In this document: positions 1 to 8,710 of the stretch, piece after piece | Numbering within the stretch: position 1 is the first letter of the stretch | Layout of the letters: each line of letters opens with the position of its first letter | NCBI RefSeq assembly: GCF_017963645.1 | Contig: NZ_JAGMWN010000006.1 | Location: 186,001-250,000, forward strand | Length of the DNA: 64,000 nt | Source of the DNA: Marivibrio halodurans | Lineage (GTDB): Bacteria > Pseudomonadota > Alphaproteobacteria > UBA8366 > Aestuariispiraceae | Direction: 5' to 3' | Made by a program: the position numbers and the translations under genes | Notes under the pieces: generated by a model | The model's input: only the letters and a program-made list of their open reading frames with translations | Told to the model about the DNA's origin: nothing | Databases searched by the model: none

Positions 1-370
1 CGGGCGGGCTCGGCAGGCCGCGCAGATCGAATTCCTCGCCGGGAATATCGACGAGATGCGCGCGCTCCTCATGGAAGAAATGATGGTGCGGACGCGTATT
101 GGTATCAAAATAGGACCGGCCCGGCTCGACCACGACCTCGCGCAGCAGTCCGGCCTCCTTGAACTGATGCAGGGTGTTGTAGACGGTCGCCAGCGAAACC
201 TTCACCCCCGCCTCGCGCGCGCCGGCATGCAACTGCTCGGCCGTCACATGGTGGTCGCCCTTGTCGAACAGCAGTTTCGCCAGCGACAGACGCTGACGGG
301 TCGGCCGCAGCCCCACCGTCTTTAGGCGGGCCAGGGCGTCGGCATAGGGCTTCTCGGTGCTCGCGGTCAT
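1..370 (-). CDS. irr: Fur-family iron response regulator Irr (partial, C-terminus outside window)
   Basis: Read on the minus strand from an ATG at 370 to the window edge, so only about 123 N-terminal residues are present. The winged-helix DNA-binding part is clear: LRPTRQRLSLAKLLF, then HHVTAEQLH, then the recognition helix VSLATVYNTLHQF, followed by SYFDTNT and a HHHFFHE histidine cluster that in Irr contributes metal/heme binding. These features separate Irr from classical Fur. Irr represses or activates iron and heme genes under iron limitation in alphaproteobacteria. No N-terminal GCP heme regulatory motif is present, as in many non-Bradyrhizobium Irr proteins. It is divergent from the penicillin-binding protein gene. 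The family call is firm; the C-terminal dimerisation domain cannot be seen. Confidence 0.88.
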   Translation of the reverse strand, partial: MTASTEKPYADALARLKTVGLRPTRQRLSLAKLLFDKGDHHVTAEQLHAGAREAGVKVSLATVYNTLHQFKEAGLLREVVVEPGRSYFDTNTRPHHHFFHEERAHLVDIPGEEFDLRGLPSPP

Positions 371-708
371 ATAGATCGCCTGCTTTCTTGCCTGTACCGC
401 GCGGGGCCGTCGGCGTCTTCTGCGCTTCCGGGGCAATCCCGCCGCATCGCCGGGACGATCCGTCACGGTCTTCTTCCATCATCCCAATCGCCTATATAGC
501 CACGCCAATGCAAAAATTAAAGGGTCTTTTCAGTCCGATAGCCCATACTTTAGAAACGGTTGAAGCAACGAAGCCATCCCGGAAGCCCGAAACGGCATGA
601 TTGCGCGATCGGCTATTTAGATTAAGTTCCGGCTGCTAACCGCAAGATATTGTGGCATAGTTCGTCCCTCACACTCGTTTCCCGCGACCGGCAGAAAGCC
701 CGTCACCA
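371..708. other. Intergenic region between divergent irr and PBP gene
   Basis: 338 bases without a gene, A/T-rich in the middle. A TATATA at 493-498 is a possible -10 box for irr on the minus strand, but no convincing -35 accompanies it. TTTAGAA at 549-555 resembles one half of the iron control element bound by Irr; the partner half is poor. Nothing else is supported. Confidence 0.35.
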
Positions 709-2823
709 ATGACCGCGAAGAGATCTTCTCCGAAAGCTGCCTCGAAACCGGCTTCCCGCCGGAACGGCGCCGGCAAGGCACGTTCGGCCGGGGACCATCC
801 CCCGGGCCGGCGCCCTCGGGGCCGGGGCGGCATCGGCAATGGTGGTGGAGGCGGGAGGCCGGCCGGCACGCGGCGTTGGCATTGGATGCGCGCGGCCGTC
901 GCGGCCTCGATCTGGCTCGTCCTGTTCGCCGTCGGCGCCCTCGTCTGGTTCGGTTGGGACTTGCCCGACCCGGAGAAGCTGGCCGCCCGGACCGAGCGGA
1001 CGCCGATCGTGACCGTGGAGGCCGCCGACGGCACGCCGCTGCTGCGCCAGGGCCAGATCTATGGCGAGGCGCTGACGCTCGCCGAGGTCTCGCCGCATCT
1101 GCCCAAGGCCCTGCTGGCGACCGAGGATCGGCGCTTCTACGACCATCCGGGGATCGATCCGATCGGGCTGGCGCGCGCGCTTTGGGCCAACATCACGGCC
1201 GGCGGCATCCGCCAGGGCGGCAGCACGATCACCCAGCAGCTCGCCAAGAACCTGTTCCTGTCTCGCGAACGCACGATCCGGCGCAAGGTACAGGAAGTCA
1301 TGCTCGCCTTCTGGTTGGAACATGTCTTCACCAAGCGGCAGATTCTGGAAACCTACCTGAATCGCGTCTATCTCGGCGCCGGAACCTATGGCGTGGACGC
1401 CGCGGCACGGCGTTATTTCGGGATCGACGCGCGGAACCTGACGCTTTGGCAATCGGCGGTAATCGCCGGTCTGCCGAAGGCGCCTTCCGCCCTCAACCCC
1501 TTCGTCGCGCCCGAACGCGCGGCCGCGCGGGGCCGGGAGGTGTTGGAGAACATGGTCCAGGCCGGCTGGCTCGCCCCGGCGGAGGCCGAGGCCGCCGCGC
1601 GGCCCAGCGTGGAAACGCGGCGCACCGACGACGCCGGCCGGAACAGCCGCTGGTTCTCCGAATGGGCCATGGACCGCGCCGGCGACCTGCTGGGGGGGAT
1701 CGACCGGGATATCCGGGTCATCACCACGCTGGAGCCCGCCGCCCAGCGCGCGGCCGAAGCAGCCGCGGCGGAGATCGGCCCCGCGGCGCGGGCCAAGGGG
1801 GCGGGCCAGATGGCGCTCGTCGCGCTGCGGCCCGACGGGTCGGTGGCCGCGCTGCTCGGCGGGTACGACCGGCGGGAAAGCGCCTTCAACCGCGCCGTCC
1901 AGGCCCGGCGCCAACCGGGATCGACCTTCAAGCTCTTCGTCTATCTGGCCGGTTTCGCACAAGGGTTGTCGCCGGACGACATGATCGACGACCGCGCCAT
2001 CACGGTCGAGGGCTGGACCCCACGCAATGCGGGGCAGGGTCATCGCGGGCCGGTGACGGTGCGCGAGGGCGTGGCGCGCTCCATCAACACCGTCGCGGTG
2101 GCTGTCGCCGAACGCGCCGGGCGCGAACGGGTGATCGAGATGGCGCGGCGCCTCGGTATCACCGCCGACCTGGCGCCGGAACCGGCGCTGGCGCTCGGCG
2201 CCTACGAGGTCAGCCCGCTCGAACTGACGGCGGCCTATGCCGCGCTGTCCAACGGCGGACGCGCGGTCACCCCCTTCGCCATCAGTCGTATCGTCAGCGA
2301 CGACGGATCGGTGCTCTACGAACGGCCCGTTACCTGGCCGCCACAGGTGGTGCCGCCGCGCGCTCTCGCCGGCATGAAGGACGTGCTGCGCGCCAGCATG
2401 GCCTGGGGCACGTCGAAACGCGCGGCCCTGCCCGGCCGGGAGGCGGTCGGCAAGACCGGCACGACGCAGGATTACAGGGATGCCTGGTTCATGGGCGCGA
2501 CGCGTCAACTGACCGCCGGCATCTGGATGGGCAATGACGACAATGCGCCGATGGACGACCTGTTCGGCGGGCTTTATCCGGCGATGTTGTGGAAAGCCTT
2601 CATGACCCGCGCCTTGGACGGCGTTCCGGCGCAGCCCCTTCCCAGCCCGCCGGTACCGGCGAACGAGGAACAAGGGCCGATCGGAAAGCTGCTGCTTTCC
2701 GCCCGGCAGGCCCTGGAGGAGGTCGATGAGGAGAACGGACCGAAGGACCCCTCCGGGAACAACACCACGCGCCCGGCAGCCGCGCCCACGACGTCCCTTC
2801 CCAGGACCGAGAACGGGAACTGA
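709..2823 (+). CDS. Class A penicillin-binding protein (PBP1a-like bifunctional transglycosylase/transpeptidase)
   Basis: 704 residues. A basic, Gly-rich cytoplasmic tail (1-60) precedes one membrane anchor (about 61-82). The GT51 glycosyltransferase domain follows, with EDRRFYDHPG (catalytic E139), GGSTITQQLAKNLFL (171-184) and the KRQILETYLNRVYLG motif. The transpeptidase has the acyl-enzyme serine in STFK (S405), SIN at 458-460 and KTGTT at 582-586. The protein polymerises lipid II and cross-links peptidoglycan at the periplasmic face. It is a short class A PBP, without the extra OB insertion of long PBP1a proteins, and it ends in a Pro/Thr-rich tail. The ATG at 709 gives the only start before the basic tail; its ribosome-binding site is weak. 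It could equally be called pbpC/mrcA-like, so no symbol is given. Confidence 0.93.
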   Translation: MTAKRSSPKAASKPASRRNGAGKARSAGDHPPGRRPRGRGGIGNGGGGGRPAGTRRWHWMRAAVAASIWLVLFAVGALVWFGWDLPDPEKLAARTERTPIVTVEAADGTPLLRQGQIYGEALTLAEVSPHLPKALLATEDRRFYDHPGIDPIGLARALWANITAGGIRQGGSTITQQLAKNLFLSRERTIRRKVQEVMLAFWLEHVFTKRQILETYLNRVYLGAGTYGVDAAARRYFGIDARNLTLWQSAVIAGLPKAPSALNPFVAPERAAARGREVLENMVQAGWLAPAEAEAAARPSVETRRTDDAGRNSRWFSEWAMDRAGDLLGGIDRDIRVITTLEPAAQRAAEAAAAEIGPAARAKGAGQMALVALRPDGSVAALLGGYDRRESAFNRAVQARRQPGSTFKLFVYLAGFAQGLSPDDMIDDRAITVEGWTPRNAGQGHRGPVTVREGVARSINTVAVAVAERAGRERVIEMARRLGITADLAPEPALALGAYEVSPLELTAAYAALSNGGRAVTPFAISRIVSDDGSVLYERPVTWPPQVVPPRALAGMKDVLRASMAWGTSKRAALPGREAVGKTGTTQDYRDAWFMGATRQLTAGIWMGNDDNAPMDDLFGGLYPAMLWKAFMTRALDGVPAQPLPSPPVPANEEQGPIGKLLLSARQALEEVDEENGPKDPSGNNTTRPAAAPTTSLPRTENGN

Positions 2824-2950
2824 CCCGCCCCCGGCGGGCACCATGCCGAAGGGTGCCACGCCAAAGGGTGCCCCAGGAGCGGAGCAGGGGGCGAAGCGGA
2901 GGACGACGCAACACGGGCGCCCGGACCGAAACCGCGACCGATGACCTCGG
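2824..2950. repeat. Short intergenic spacer with a 15-bp tandem duplication
   Basis: The spacer between the PBP gene and the convergent LuxR-type gene carries two adjacent 15-bp units at 2843-2857 and 2858-2872, sharing AAGGGTGCC. No hairpin terminator with a T-run is visible. The duplication belongs to a pattern seen at several other places in this window. Confidence 0.5.
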
Positions 2951-3595
2951 TTAATGCCGCAGTTCCGGTCGGGTGAAGAGAGAGAATAGCGCCGTCGTCG
3001 TCCGCACACCGAGCTTCCGAAGCAGATTGGCCCTGTGGCTTTCGACCGTGCGATAGCTGATATCGAGTTCGATCGCGATCGTCTTGGCGCCCTGGCCGCG
3101 CAGCGTATGCCGCAGAATCTCCTCCTCCCGCGCCGTCAGGGAGCGCATCTTATGATAGAGCGCCACCCATTCCGGACAATCGTCGAGCTTCAGGAAGGAA
3201 AGATGGATTCCGCTGTCGTCGCTGGTCGCGACGGGCGTCACCAGATGCTCGCTGGACAGGATGCCGCCATCCCGTCTCTTGACCCAGCCACAGGAGGAGA
3301 ACGGCTCTCCCACCTCGCCGAAGGTCTGGCCACTCTGACCGAAACGCAGGAAGCGCCCATAATCCGTATGTAGGATCGCCGCATCCTGGCCCACGAGTTC
3401 GGATTCACGATAACCCAGTGCACGGCAGGCAGCCATGTTGGCCCCCAAAACCGTTCGGTCCGGAAACCGAATGATCAGCACCGGCTGACGAAAGGCGCGA
3501 ATGGTTTCACGCCATGTATCTGTGTCGAACGCCGGCGAGGCATTCGCCTCGGCGACGATCGGTCGCTCCATATTCACAAGCACACCTGCCCCCAT
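2951..3595 (-). CDS. PAS-like domain LuxR-family transcriptional regulator
   Basis: About 214 residues from the ATG at 3595; an ATG at 3571 (MERPIV) is an equally good start with AGGTG upstream. The open frame extends to 3754, but that extension runs through A/T-rich promoter-like DNA and is unlikely to be coding. The N-terminal half resembles a PAS sensor (AFRQPVLIIRFPDRTVLGANMAACRA, then GYRESELVGQ). The C-terminus is a LuxR/GerE helix-turn-helix, LTAREEEILRHTLRGQGAKTIA then SYRTVESHRANLLRKLGV. There is no receiver domain, so it probably senses a ligand or redox state directly. It is divergent from the degenerate GGDEF/EAL gene at 3952 and may regulate it; this is inference. Confidence 0.8.
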   Translation of the reverse strand: MGAGVLVNMERPIVAEANASPAFDTDTWRETIRAFRQPVLIIRFPDRTVLGANMAACRALGYRESELVGQDAAILHTDYGRFLRFGQSGQTFGEVGEPFSSCGWVKRRDGGILSSEHLVTPVATSDDSGIHLSFLKLDDCPEWVALYHKMRSLTAREEEILRHTLRGQGAKTIAIELDISYRTVESHRANLLRKLGVRTTTALFSLFTRPELRH

Positions 3596-3951
3596 GAAAG
3601 AATTGTGGTCCCAACCGGACACGGACAATTTTCTCAATCCTTTTATGGATAAGGGGTTTCTCGTTAACAAATTGTCAAGAAAGTGCTGCGTAATGATACG
3701 TATCGAAAGGAACGGAACCGATTCAACGTAGAGTCGCTCTCGCCATCCGGACATCCGAAGTTGTTAAAAACACTATTATAATTAAATTTTACTTAAATGT
3801 TTTATGAAACAAACATATTAACAAATCGTCAAGATTGCGTTACGTACAGAAACGTATTTCGACACCTGGATCGGTTCGCTAAAAAATTGGGCGCGAGGTT
3901 TGAGCCGGCGCGACGATCTCGTAAAATGCGACGCGTAGGAGGCCCGGACTC
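3596..3951. promoter_or_regulatory. A/T-rich divergent promoter region
   Basis: About 350 bases between the LuxR-type regulator (minus) and the GGDEF/EAL-like gene (plus). The part around 3755-3840 is strikingly A/T-rich against a very G/C-rich background, as expected of a shared promoter region. I could not assign -35/-10 boxes with confidence. AGGAGG at 3937-3942 is the ribosome-binding site of the plus-strand gene. Confidence 0.4.
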
Positions 3952-5382
3952 GTGACTCAGTGTCGTGAAGCCCCGAACCTGGACGACTTGCTGACGAGTC
4001 TGGCCGATGCGCCGGAACGTAAGCGGATCGCCATGGGCGAGGTGGTCTGTCTCGGCCTGGAAGCGGTTCGCCGGCGCATCGGCGAGGCCAACTGGGCACA
4101 TACCGAGAATCTCGTCGCGCAATTGGTTCGTAAGGCGATTCAGAGGGTCTGCGCGCCCGCCGACACCTATCTGCGCTGCAGCGACGGCTCCTTCGTGATC
4201 GTCTTCGCCAGTTGCAACGAGACGATCGCCAAGGCGCGCTCGGTCAAGATCGCGGAAATCGTCAATCAGGCGCTTTTCGGCATGGAGCATATGGATGGCG
4301 TGACGATCCATAGCGCGGTGGAAACGGCGGACGGATACAGCGTCGATCAAGGGCGCAGCGCCGCCGAGGTCCTGACGGAGATGACCGAACGCGCGGCGCG
4401 TCGGGAATTGATGCCGGAACGCGTCACCGCGCCGGAACTCGAGAAGGCCGAGACGGTCACCAAGCGCACGGTGAAGGCCGGGAACGAGGAAGCGCCCGCG
4501 CCGGAGACGATCGCCGGCTCCGGCAAGAAGGCCGATATCGACCCCGATCCGATACCGCATTGCCGGGACCAGTTGATCGCCGCCATGCATGGCTTCGACA
4601 GCGCGCCCATCACCTTCAAGTTCATCCCCATCTGGCGCGTCGGGAAGCCGGATGCGACCTATTTCCACTGCATGCCGATGCGCGACGGCACCCTGGGCGC
4701 GCCCCCGGCCAAATCCTATGATGTGCTCGGTCAGAACCCGCCCCGCCGTCGCATCATCGAACTCGATCTGGCTGCGATGGAGCACAGCTTGTTGGCGCTG
4801 GCAGGGGGCGTGCGCAAGCAGCCGCGCATGCGTCTATCGATCAATCTTCATTTCGAGACCTTGGCCTCCGCCCCGGGGCGGGAGGGCCTGATGTCCCTTT
4901 TGAACGAAACACCGAAGGCCCTGCGCGACCGGCTGTCCTGCCGCATCAGCGATATCCCGCCCGGCGCGCCCGAAGGACGTCTGGCGGAATTGACCGCGCA
5001 ACTCGCTCCCCGGATCGAGACCCTGACCTCCATCGTCGAATATGTCGAGCCGATGCAGGTGCAGGCGCGCCAATTGCGCCGGCTTCGCGCCGCGCGCATC
5101 CGGGTCGCCTTCCTGCGTGACCCGGGCGAGGTAAGCAACGACCCGCTCGCCTATGGTGGACGGTTCACGCGGCTATGCGCGGATATCGGAATCATGCCCG
5201 GCATTTCGCGCGTCGAGCGCATGAACCGAGCGCTGCAATGGAGCTATGCCGGCTTCGCCCTGATGACCGGTTCGGTGCTCGGCGGTCCCTATGACGTACC
5301 GCCGCCGAACCTGCCGATCAATGTCGGAACCTTCGAGGCGGCCGGCGGCCGAAAGCGGCCCGTTTGGCAGGGCCGCGCATAG
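3952..5382 (+). CDS. Protein with degenerate GGDEF-like and EAL-like domains
   Basis: 476 residues. The GTG start is fixed by AGGAGG ten bases upstream. Residues about 25-150 follow the GGDEF fold pattern, but the signature is replaced by SDGSF at 77-81, so diguanylate cyclase activity is not expected. A charged Pro/Ala/Lys linker follows (about 150-185). Residues about 200-460 follow the EAL fold: ITFKFIPIW replaces the EAL entry strand, INLHFETL replaces the metal-binding INLS strand, and the DDFGTG loop is absent. The protein is therefore probably a non-catalytic scaffold or effector. It is cytoplasmic, with no signal or membrane segment. The domain assignment rests on pattern, not search; a completely novel family is possible. 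Confidence 0.68.
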   Translation: MTQCREAPNLDDLLTSLADAPERKRIAMGEVVCLGLEAVRRRIGEANWAHTENLVAQLVRKAIQRVCAPADTYLRCSDGSFVIVFASCNETIAKARSVKIAEIVNQALFGMEHMDGVTIHSAVETADGYSVDQGRSAAEVLTEMTERAARRELMPERVTAPELEKAETVTKRTVKAGNEEAPAPETIAGSGKKADIDPDPIPHCRDQLIAAMHGFDSAPITFKFIPIWRVGKPDATYFHCMPMRDGTLGAPPAKSYDVLGQNPPRRRIIELDLAAMEHSLLALAGGVRKQPRMRLSINLHFETLASAPGREGLMSLLNETPKALRDRLSCRISDIPPGAPEGRLAELTAQLAPRIETLTSIVEYVEPMQVQARQLRRLRAARIRVAFLRDPGEVSNDPLAYGGRFTRLCADIGIMPGISRVERMNRALQWSYAGFALMTGSVLGGPYDVPPPNLPINVGTFEAAGGRKRPVWQGRA

Positions 5383-5459
5383 TTGCCGAACCGAAACGAC
5401 CGGCTTTTCTCATCGAAACGATCGGGGCGGAGCGCATCCGCCTGAGGCCCGTGTCGGCG

Positions 5460-6029
5460 CTACCGCGCCCCGGCGTCCATCAGGGTCTGCTCCAGCCCGG
5501 GCGCCCGGCTCGTGCGGGCATAGTCGAGCACGTCGCGTCCGGTATAGTCGCGAATGCCGAGATCGGGCTCCGCTTCCAGCAGACGCTCCACCAGATCACG
5601 ATAGCCGTCGCGTGTCGCGGTCATCACCGGGGTCAGTCCCTGGCGGTTCGTCAGGTTCGGGTTCGCCCCGTTCTTGAGCAGAATGTCGAGCACGACCCAA
5701 TCGCCCGTCTCGACCGCCCAATGCAGCGGGCTGTTGCCGATCTCATCCTGCCAATTCGGGCTGGAGCCCCGCTGGATCAGCGTCTCGATCATCTCCACAT
5801 CGCCGTTCCGCGCGGCGATGATGACCGGGTTCTGGCCATCCGTATCCGTCATGTTGGGATTCTCGCCCCGCAACAGCTCGCCGCGCGCGGCTTCGAGGTC
5901 TCCCGCCTCCACGGCCTGGATCAACGGTGGGGCGGCGCCCAGGACGGTTTGCGCCCCGGCCGTCGCCGGCAGCAGCGTCGCGATCGCCAGCAAGCCGGCA
6001 AGAAGAAGCGGATAGGAACGCTCGCGCAT
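5460..6029 (-). CDS. Secreted ankyrin-repeat protein
   Basis: 189 residues. An N-terminal signal peptide (ERSYPLLLAGLLAIATLLPA, cleavage near AGAQ at 24-27) is followed by four to five ankyrin repeats with recurrent NPVIIAARNGD, SPLHWAVETGDW and TPVMTATRDGY helices. Exported ankyrin proteins of this size usually sit in the periplasm and mediate protein contacts; the partner is unknown. It lies 61 bases downstream of cobK in the same direction and may be transcribed with cbiD-cobK, but nothing ties it to corrin synthesis. Confidence 0.85.
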   Translation of the reverse strand: MRERSYPLLLAGLLAIATLLPATAGAQTVLGAAPPLIQAVEAGDLEAARGELLRGENPNMTDTDGQNPVIIAARNGDVEMIETLIQRGSSPNWQDEIGNSPLHWAVETGDWVVLDILLKNGANPNLTNRQGLTPVMTATRDGYRDLVERLLEAEPDLGIRDYTGRDVLDYARTSRAPGLEQTLMDAGAR

Positions 6030-6090
6030 GGATATCCTCGAACAGGGCTTGAGGCCGGCGGCCGACCTCCCGCCGATCTTGGTCTACCAT

Positions 6091-6885
6091 TCAATTCATA
6101 ACGTCTCGGCGGCGTTCTTCCAACCGCTTCGCGAGCCAGTCCAGCGCCGCCGCCACCGTTTCGACCCGGGGGCCGGGCACGGGCGGCGTGGGCCGATCCA
6201 CCATCAGGACCGGAATCCCCACCGCGCGCGCCGCCTCCAGCTTCGCCACCGTCGCCGCGCCGCCACTGTTCTTCGTGACCAGCAGGTCGATACGGTACTG
6301 GGCGAGGAGCGCGCGTTCGGCCTCCAGGTCGAACGGCCCGCGCGCCAGGATATGGCGCAGATCCGCCCGCTCCGGCGGCAGGCCGGCCGCGTCGATCGCC
6401 CGCAGATAGATCTGAGCACCCTCGATCGCGGCGAAACGCGTGGCTTCCTGCGCGCCGACGGTGACGAGCGCGCGGCGGCCGTGGTCCGGCAAGCATTCCG
6501 CCGCGGCCTCGACCGACTTGAGCGAATGCCAGCGATCCCCGATCCCGGGGCGCCAGGGCGCGCGCTCCAGCCGCAAGCGCGGAATCCCGCTCTCCGCCGC
6601 CGCCTCGGCCGCGTGGTGAGGCATGTGGCGCGCGAAGGGGTGGGTCGCGTCGACCAGCAGATCGACCGCCTCCGCCCGCAGATAGCCGGCGAGGCCCGCC
6701 GGCCCGCCGAAACCGCCGATCCGCACCCGCCCCGGCAGGGCGGCGGGTGCCTGCGTCCGCCCGGCGAGCGAGGTGATCGGATCGATCGCCGGGCCGTGCC
6801 GGGCCAAGGCCGTCTCCACGAAGGACCGTGCCTCGCCCGTGCCGCCGAGGATCACTATCCGAAGCACGCCTCCGGGTCCGCTCAT
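6091..6885 (-). CDS. cobK: Precorrin-6A (or cobalt-precorrin-6A) reductase
   Basis: 264 residues, a normal length for CobK/CbiJ. The nucleotide-binding start ILGGTGEARSF, the DATHPFARHMPHHA motif and the late LVTKNSGG motif are family hallmarks. It reduces the macrocycle of precorrin-6A using NAD(P)H in cobalamin synthesis. The start codon overlaps the cbiD stop by 4 bp (ATGA), so the two are translationally coupled. Because its partner is CbiD, the substrate may be the cobalt-bound form, in which case cbiJ is the better symbol. Confidence 0.92.
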   Translation of the reverse strand: MSGPGGVLRIVILGGTGEARSFVETALARHGPAIDPITSLAGRTQAPAALPGRVRIGGFGGPAGLAGYLRAEAVDLLVDATHPFARHMPHHAAEAAAESGIPRLRLERAPWRPGIGDRWHSLKSVEAAAECLPDHGRRALVTVGAQEATRFAAIEGAQIYLRAIDAAGLPPERADLRHILARGPFDLEAERALLAQYRIDLLVTKNSGGAATVAKLEAARAVGIPVLMVDRPTPPVPGPRVETVAAALDWLAKRLEERRRDVMN

Positions 6886-7994
6886 GACGGCGCCCCCCCG
6901 TCGGCGACGGCCAGAATCGCCCCGGCACGATCGACGATCATCACCTCCGGCGCCACGGCCGCGCCCGCCAGGGTGGCGAGCGCCACGTCCCGCGCCTGCG
7001 CCGCGACGGCCTCGGCCAGCGGCAAGCCGGCGTCCCGGGCATGGCCGAGCGCCTCGGCCGCCGTGTTCGACGCGGCGATCCGCTCCGCCAGATCCGCCGC
7101 CGCGCCGAGCCGCGCGGCCCGCCGGGCAAGACGCGCCAGATCGACCTGACTGCGCGCGCTGTGCAGGTCCAGATTCCCCTGGGAAAGCTTCACCATCTTG
7201 GCGAAACCGCCCGCGACGGTGACGTGCGGGACCGGATGGCGGCGCAGATATTTCAGCATTCCCCCGGCGAAATCGCCCATGTCGATCAACGCCTCCAGCG
7301 GCAGGTCGTAGTGTCGTTGCACCGCGTCCTCCGACGTGCTGCCGGTCGAGCCCGCGATATGCGCGAAGCCGTTGGCGCGCGCGACGTCGATGCCGCGATG
7401 GATCGAATGAATCCAGGCGCTGCAGGAAAAGGGATGCACGATTCCCGTGGTTCCCAGCACCGAGAGCCCCCCGACGATGCCGAGGCGCGGATTCCAGGTC
7501 TTGGCGGCCAGCGCCTCACCGCCCGGGATCGACAGGCGGACCTCCAGGTCGAGCGGCACCTCGAACCCCTCCGCCACCTCCGCCAGATTGTCGCGGATGA
7601 TCTCTCTCGGCTTGGGATTGATCGCGGGCTCGCCCACCGGCACGGGCAGGCCGGGGCGGGTGACGGTGCCCACCCCCTCGCCCGCGACGAAGCGCAGCCC
7701 CGCCCCGGGGGCCAGCGCGCGGACCATCGCCCGGATCGTCGCGCCGTGCGTGATGTCCGGATCGTCGCCCGCATCCTTGATCACGGCCGCCGTCGCGACG
7801 CCCCCTTCCAGATGCGTCTCGGCGAGCGGGAAATCCGGCAACTCCCCCTTGGGCAAACGAATGCGCACCGGGTCGGGGAACCCCCCGCCCAGCAGCGCCG
7901 TGAAGGCCGCCTTCGCCGCCGCGGCGGCGCAGGCGCCGGTGGTCCAGCCCTTCGCCAGGGGCTTGTCCGCCGTGGGGGATCGGGAAGCAGTCAA
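6882..7994 (-). CDS. cbiD: Cobalt-precorrin-5B C1-methyltransferase
   Basis: 370 residues. The N-terminal KGWTTGACAAAAAKAA motif and the internal VGGLSVLGTTGIV and GSTGSTSEDAVQ segments are typical of CbiD. It methylates C1 of the ring-contracted corrin intermediate using SAM. The frame has a TTG start at 7994, with no better ATG upstream; the true start is slightly uncertain. It is the first gene of a cbiD-cobK unit. I looked for a cobalamin riboswitch in the 290-base leader and saw neither a B12 box nor the conserved core. Confidence 0.92.
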   Translation of the reverse strand: MTASRSPTADKPLAKGWTTGACAAAAAKAAFTALLGGGFPDPVRIRLPKGELPDFPLAETHLEGGVATAAVIKDAGDDPDITHGATIRAMVRALAPGAGLRFVAGEGVGTVTRPGLPVPVGEPAINPKPREIIRDNLAEVAEGFEVPLDLEVRLSIPGGEALAAKTWNPRLGIVGGLSVLGTTGIVHPFSCSAWIHSIHRGIDVARANGFAHIAGSTGSTSEDAVQRHYDLPLEALIDMGDFAGGMLKYLRRHPVPHVTVAGGFAKMVKLSQGNLDLHSARSQVDLARLARRAARLGAAADLAERIAASNTAAEALGHARDAGLPLAEAVAAQARDVALATLAGAAVAPEVMIVDRAGAILAVADGGAPS

Positions 7995-8152
7995 GACGTT
8001 CGATCCGTGCTGATAAGGGGACGCGCCGGGTGGCCGCGCGGGCCGATGCTACACCCCGCGACCGGCCGCCACCATGGTGCGAATGGTATTGCATGCCACC
8101 CGTCCACCCGGTTTGTCCTGCCCGGCAAAAGTGCGATGCTGGTCGGTCTTGC

Positions 8153-8181
8153 TTGACCCTCAACCGGGTGCTTCCTAGATT
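8153..8181 (+). promoter_or_regulatory. Sigma-70 type promoter for trxA
   Basis: TTGACC at 8153-8158 and TAGATT at 8176-8181 are separated by exactly 17 bases. They match the housekeeping consensus at 5 of 6 and 4 of 6 positions. Transcription would start near 8188, giving a leader of about 100 bases before trxA. Confidence 0.6.
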
Positions 8182-8288
8182 CGGGTAACGGTAGGCTGGC
8201 GAAACCGGCCCGGAACGGCGTTTCCGACAAGCAACCCCAGACTCCGCGCCCGGCGATCCGGCCGGACGGGACGAGAGAGGTGACCACG

Positions 8289-8606
8289 ATGAGCACTGTA
8301 GCGATCTCTGATTCGGACTTCGAGGAGTCGGTGTTGAAGTCTGACAAGCCGGTGCTTGTCGACTACTGGGCCGAATGGTGCGGGCCCTGCAAGATGATCG
8401 CCCCGGCTCTGGAGGAGCTGGCGAGCGAGCATGAGGATTTGACCGTCGCCAAGCTCAATATCGACGAGAATCCGCAGACGCCGTCGAAATATGGCGTGCG
8501 CGGCATCCCGACGCTGATGCTGTTCAAGGACGGCCAGGTTGTCGCCACCAAGATCGGCGCGGTCCCGAAGGGCGCGCTGAATGAATGGGTGCGCAGCCAG
8601 CTTTAG
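8289..8606 (+). CDS. trxA: Thioredoxin 1
   Basis: 105 residues from the ATG at 8289, which has GAGAGG about nine bases upstream; a GTG at 8280 lies too close to that site. The redox active site is WCGPC within [17 protein letters not shown], and the cis-proline loop is RGIPTLMLF. It is a cytosolic dithiol-disulfide reductant for ribonucleotide reductase and other proteins. It is monocistronic, with its own promoter and a strong terminator. Confidence 0.97.
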   Translation: MSTVAISDSDFEESVLKSDKPVLVDYWAEWCGPCKMIAPALEELASEHEDLTVAKLNIDENPQTPSKYGVRGIPTLMLFKDGQVVATKIGAVPKGALNEWVRSQL

Positions 8607-8651
8607 CGGCTGCGCGGGCGCGAAAGCGCCCGGAAATCCATCGGTTCGTGG

Positions 8652-8686
8652 AAACCCCCGGCGCGGTGAGACCGCCGGGGGTTTTC
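8652..8686 (+). terminator. Rho-independent terminator after trxA
   Basis: A 12-bp stem (AAACCCCCGGCG paired with CGCCGGGGGTTT) around a short loop is followed by T residues. It sits 45 bases after the trxA stop. The stem is symmetric enough to act on the minus strand too, which would terminate the convergent DUF971 gene. Confidence 0.85.
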
Positions 8687-8710
8687 TCGTGCGCCCTTAT
8701 CCGATGGGCG

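Noticed and set aside
549-565. Irr iron control element upstream of irr
   Set aside because: One half-site TTTAGAA is perfect but the second half is poorly matched, so it is mentioned only as a weak hint.
703-3009. 768-codon minus-strand ORF opposite the penicillin-binding protein gene
   Set aside because: Its product is Arg/Gly/Pro-rich with no recognisable domain. It is a GC-driven antisense shadow of a gene with intact GT51 and transpeptidase motifs.
7995-8288. Possible cobalamin riboswitch upstream of cbiD
   Set aside because: I searched the minus strand for the B12 box and the conserved core and found neither. The stretch instead contains the trxA promoter on the plus strand.
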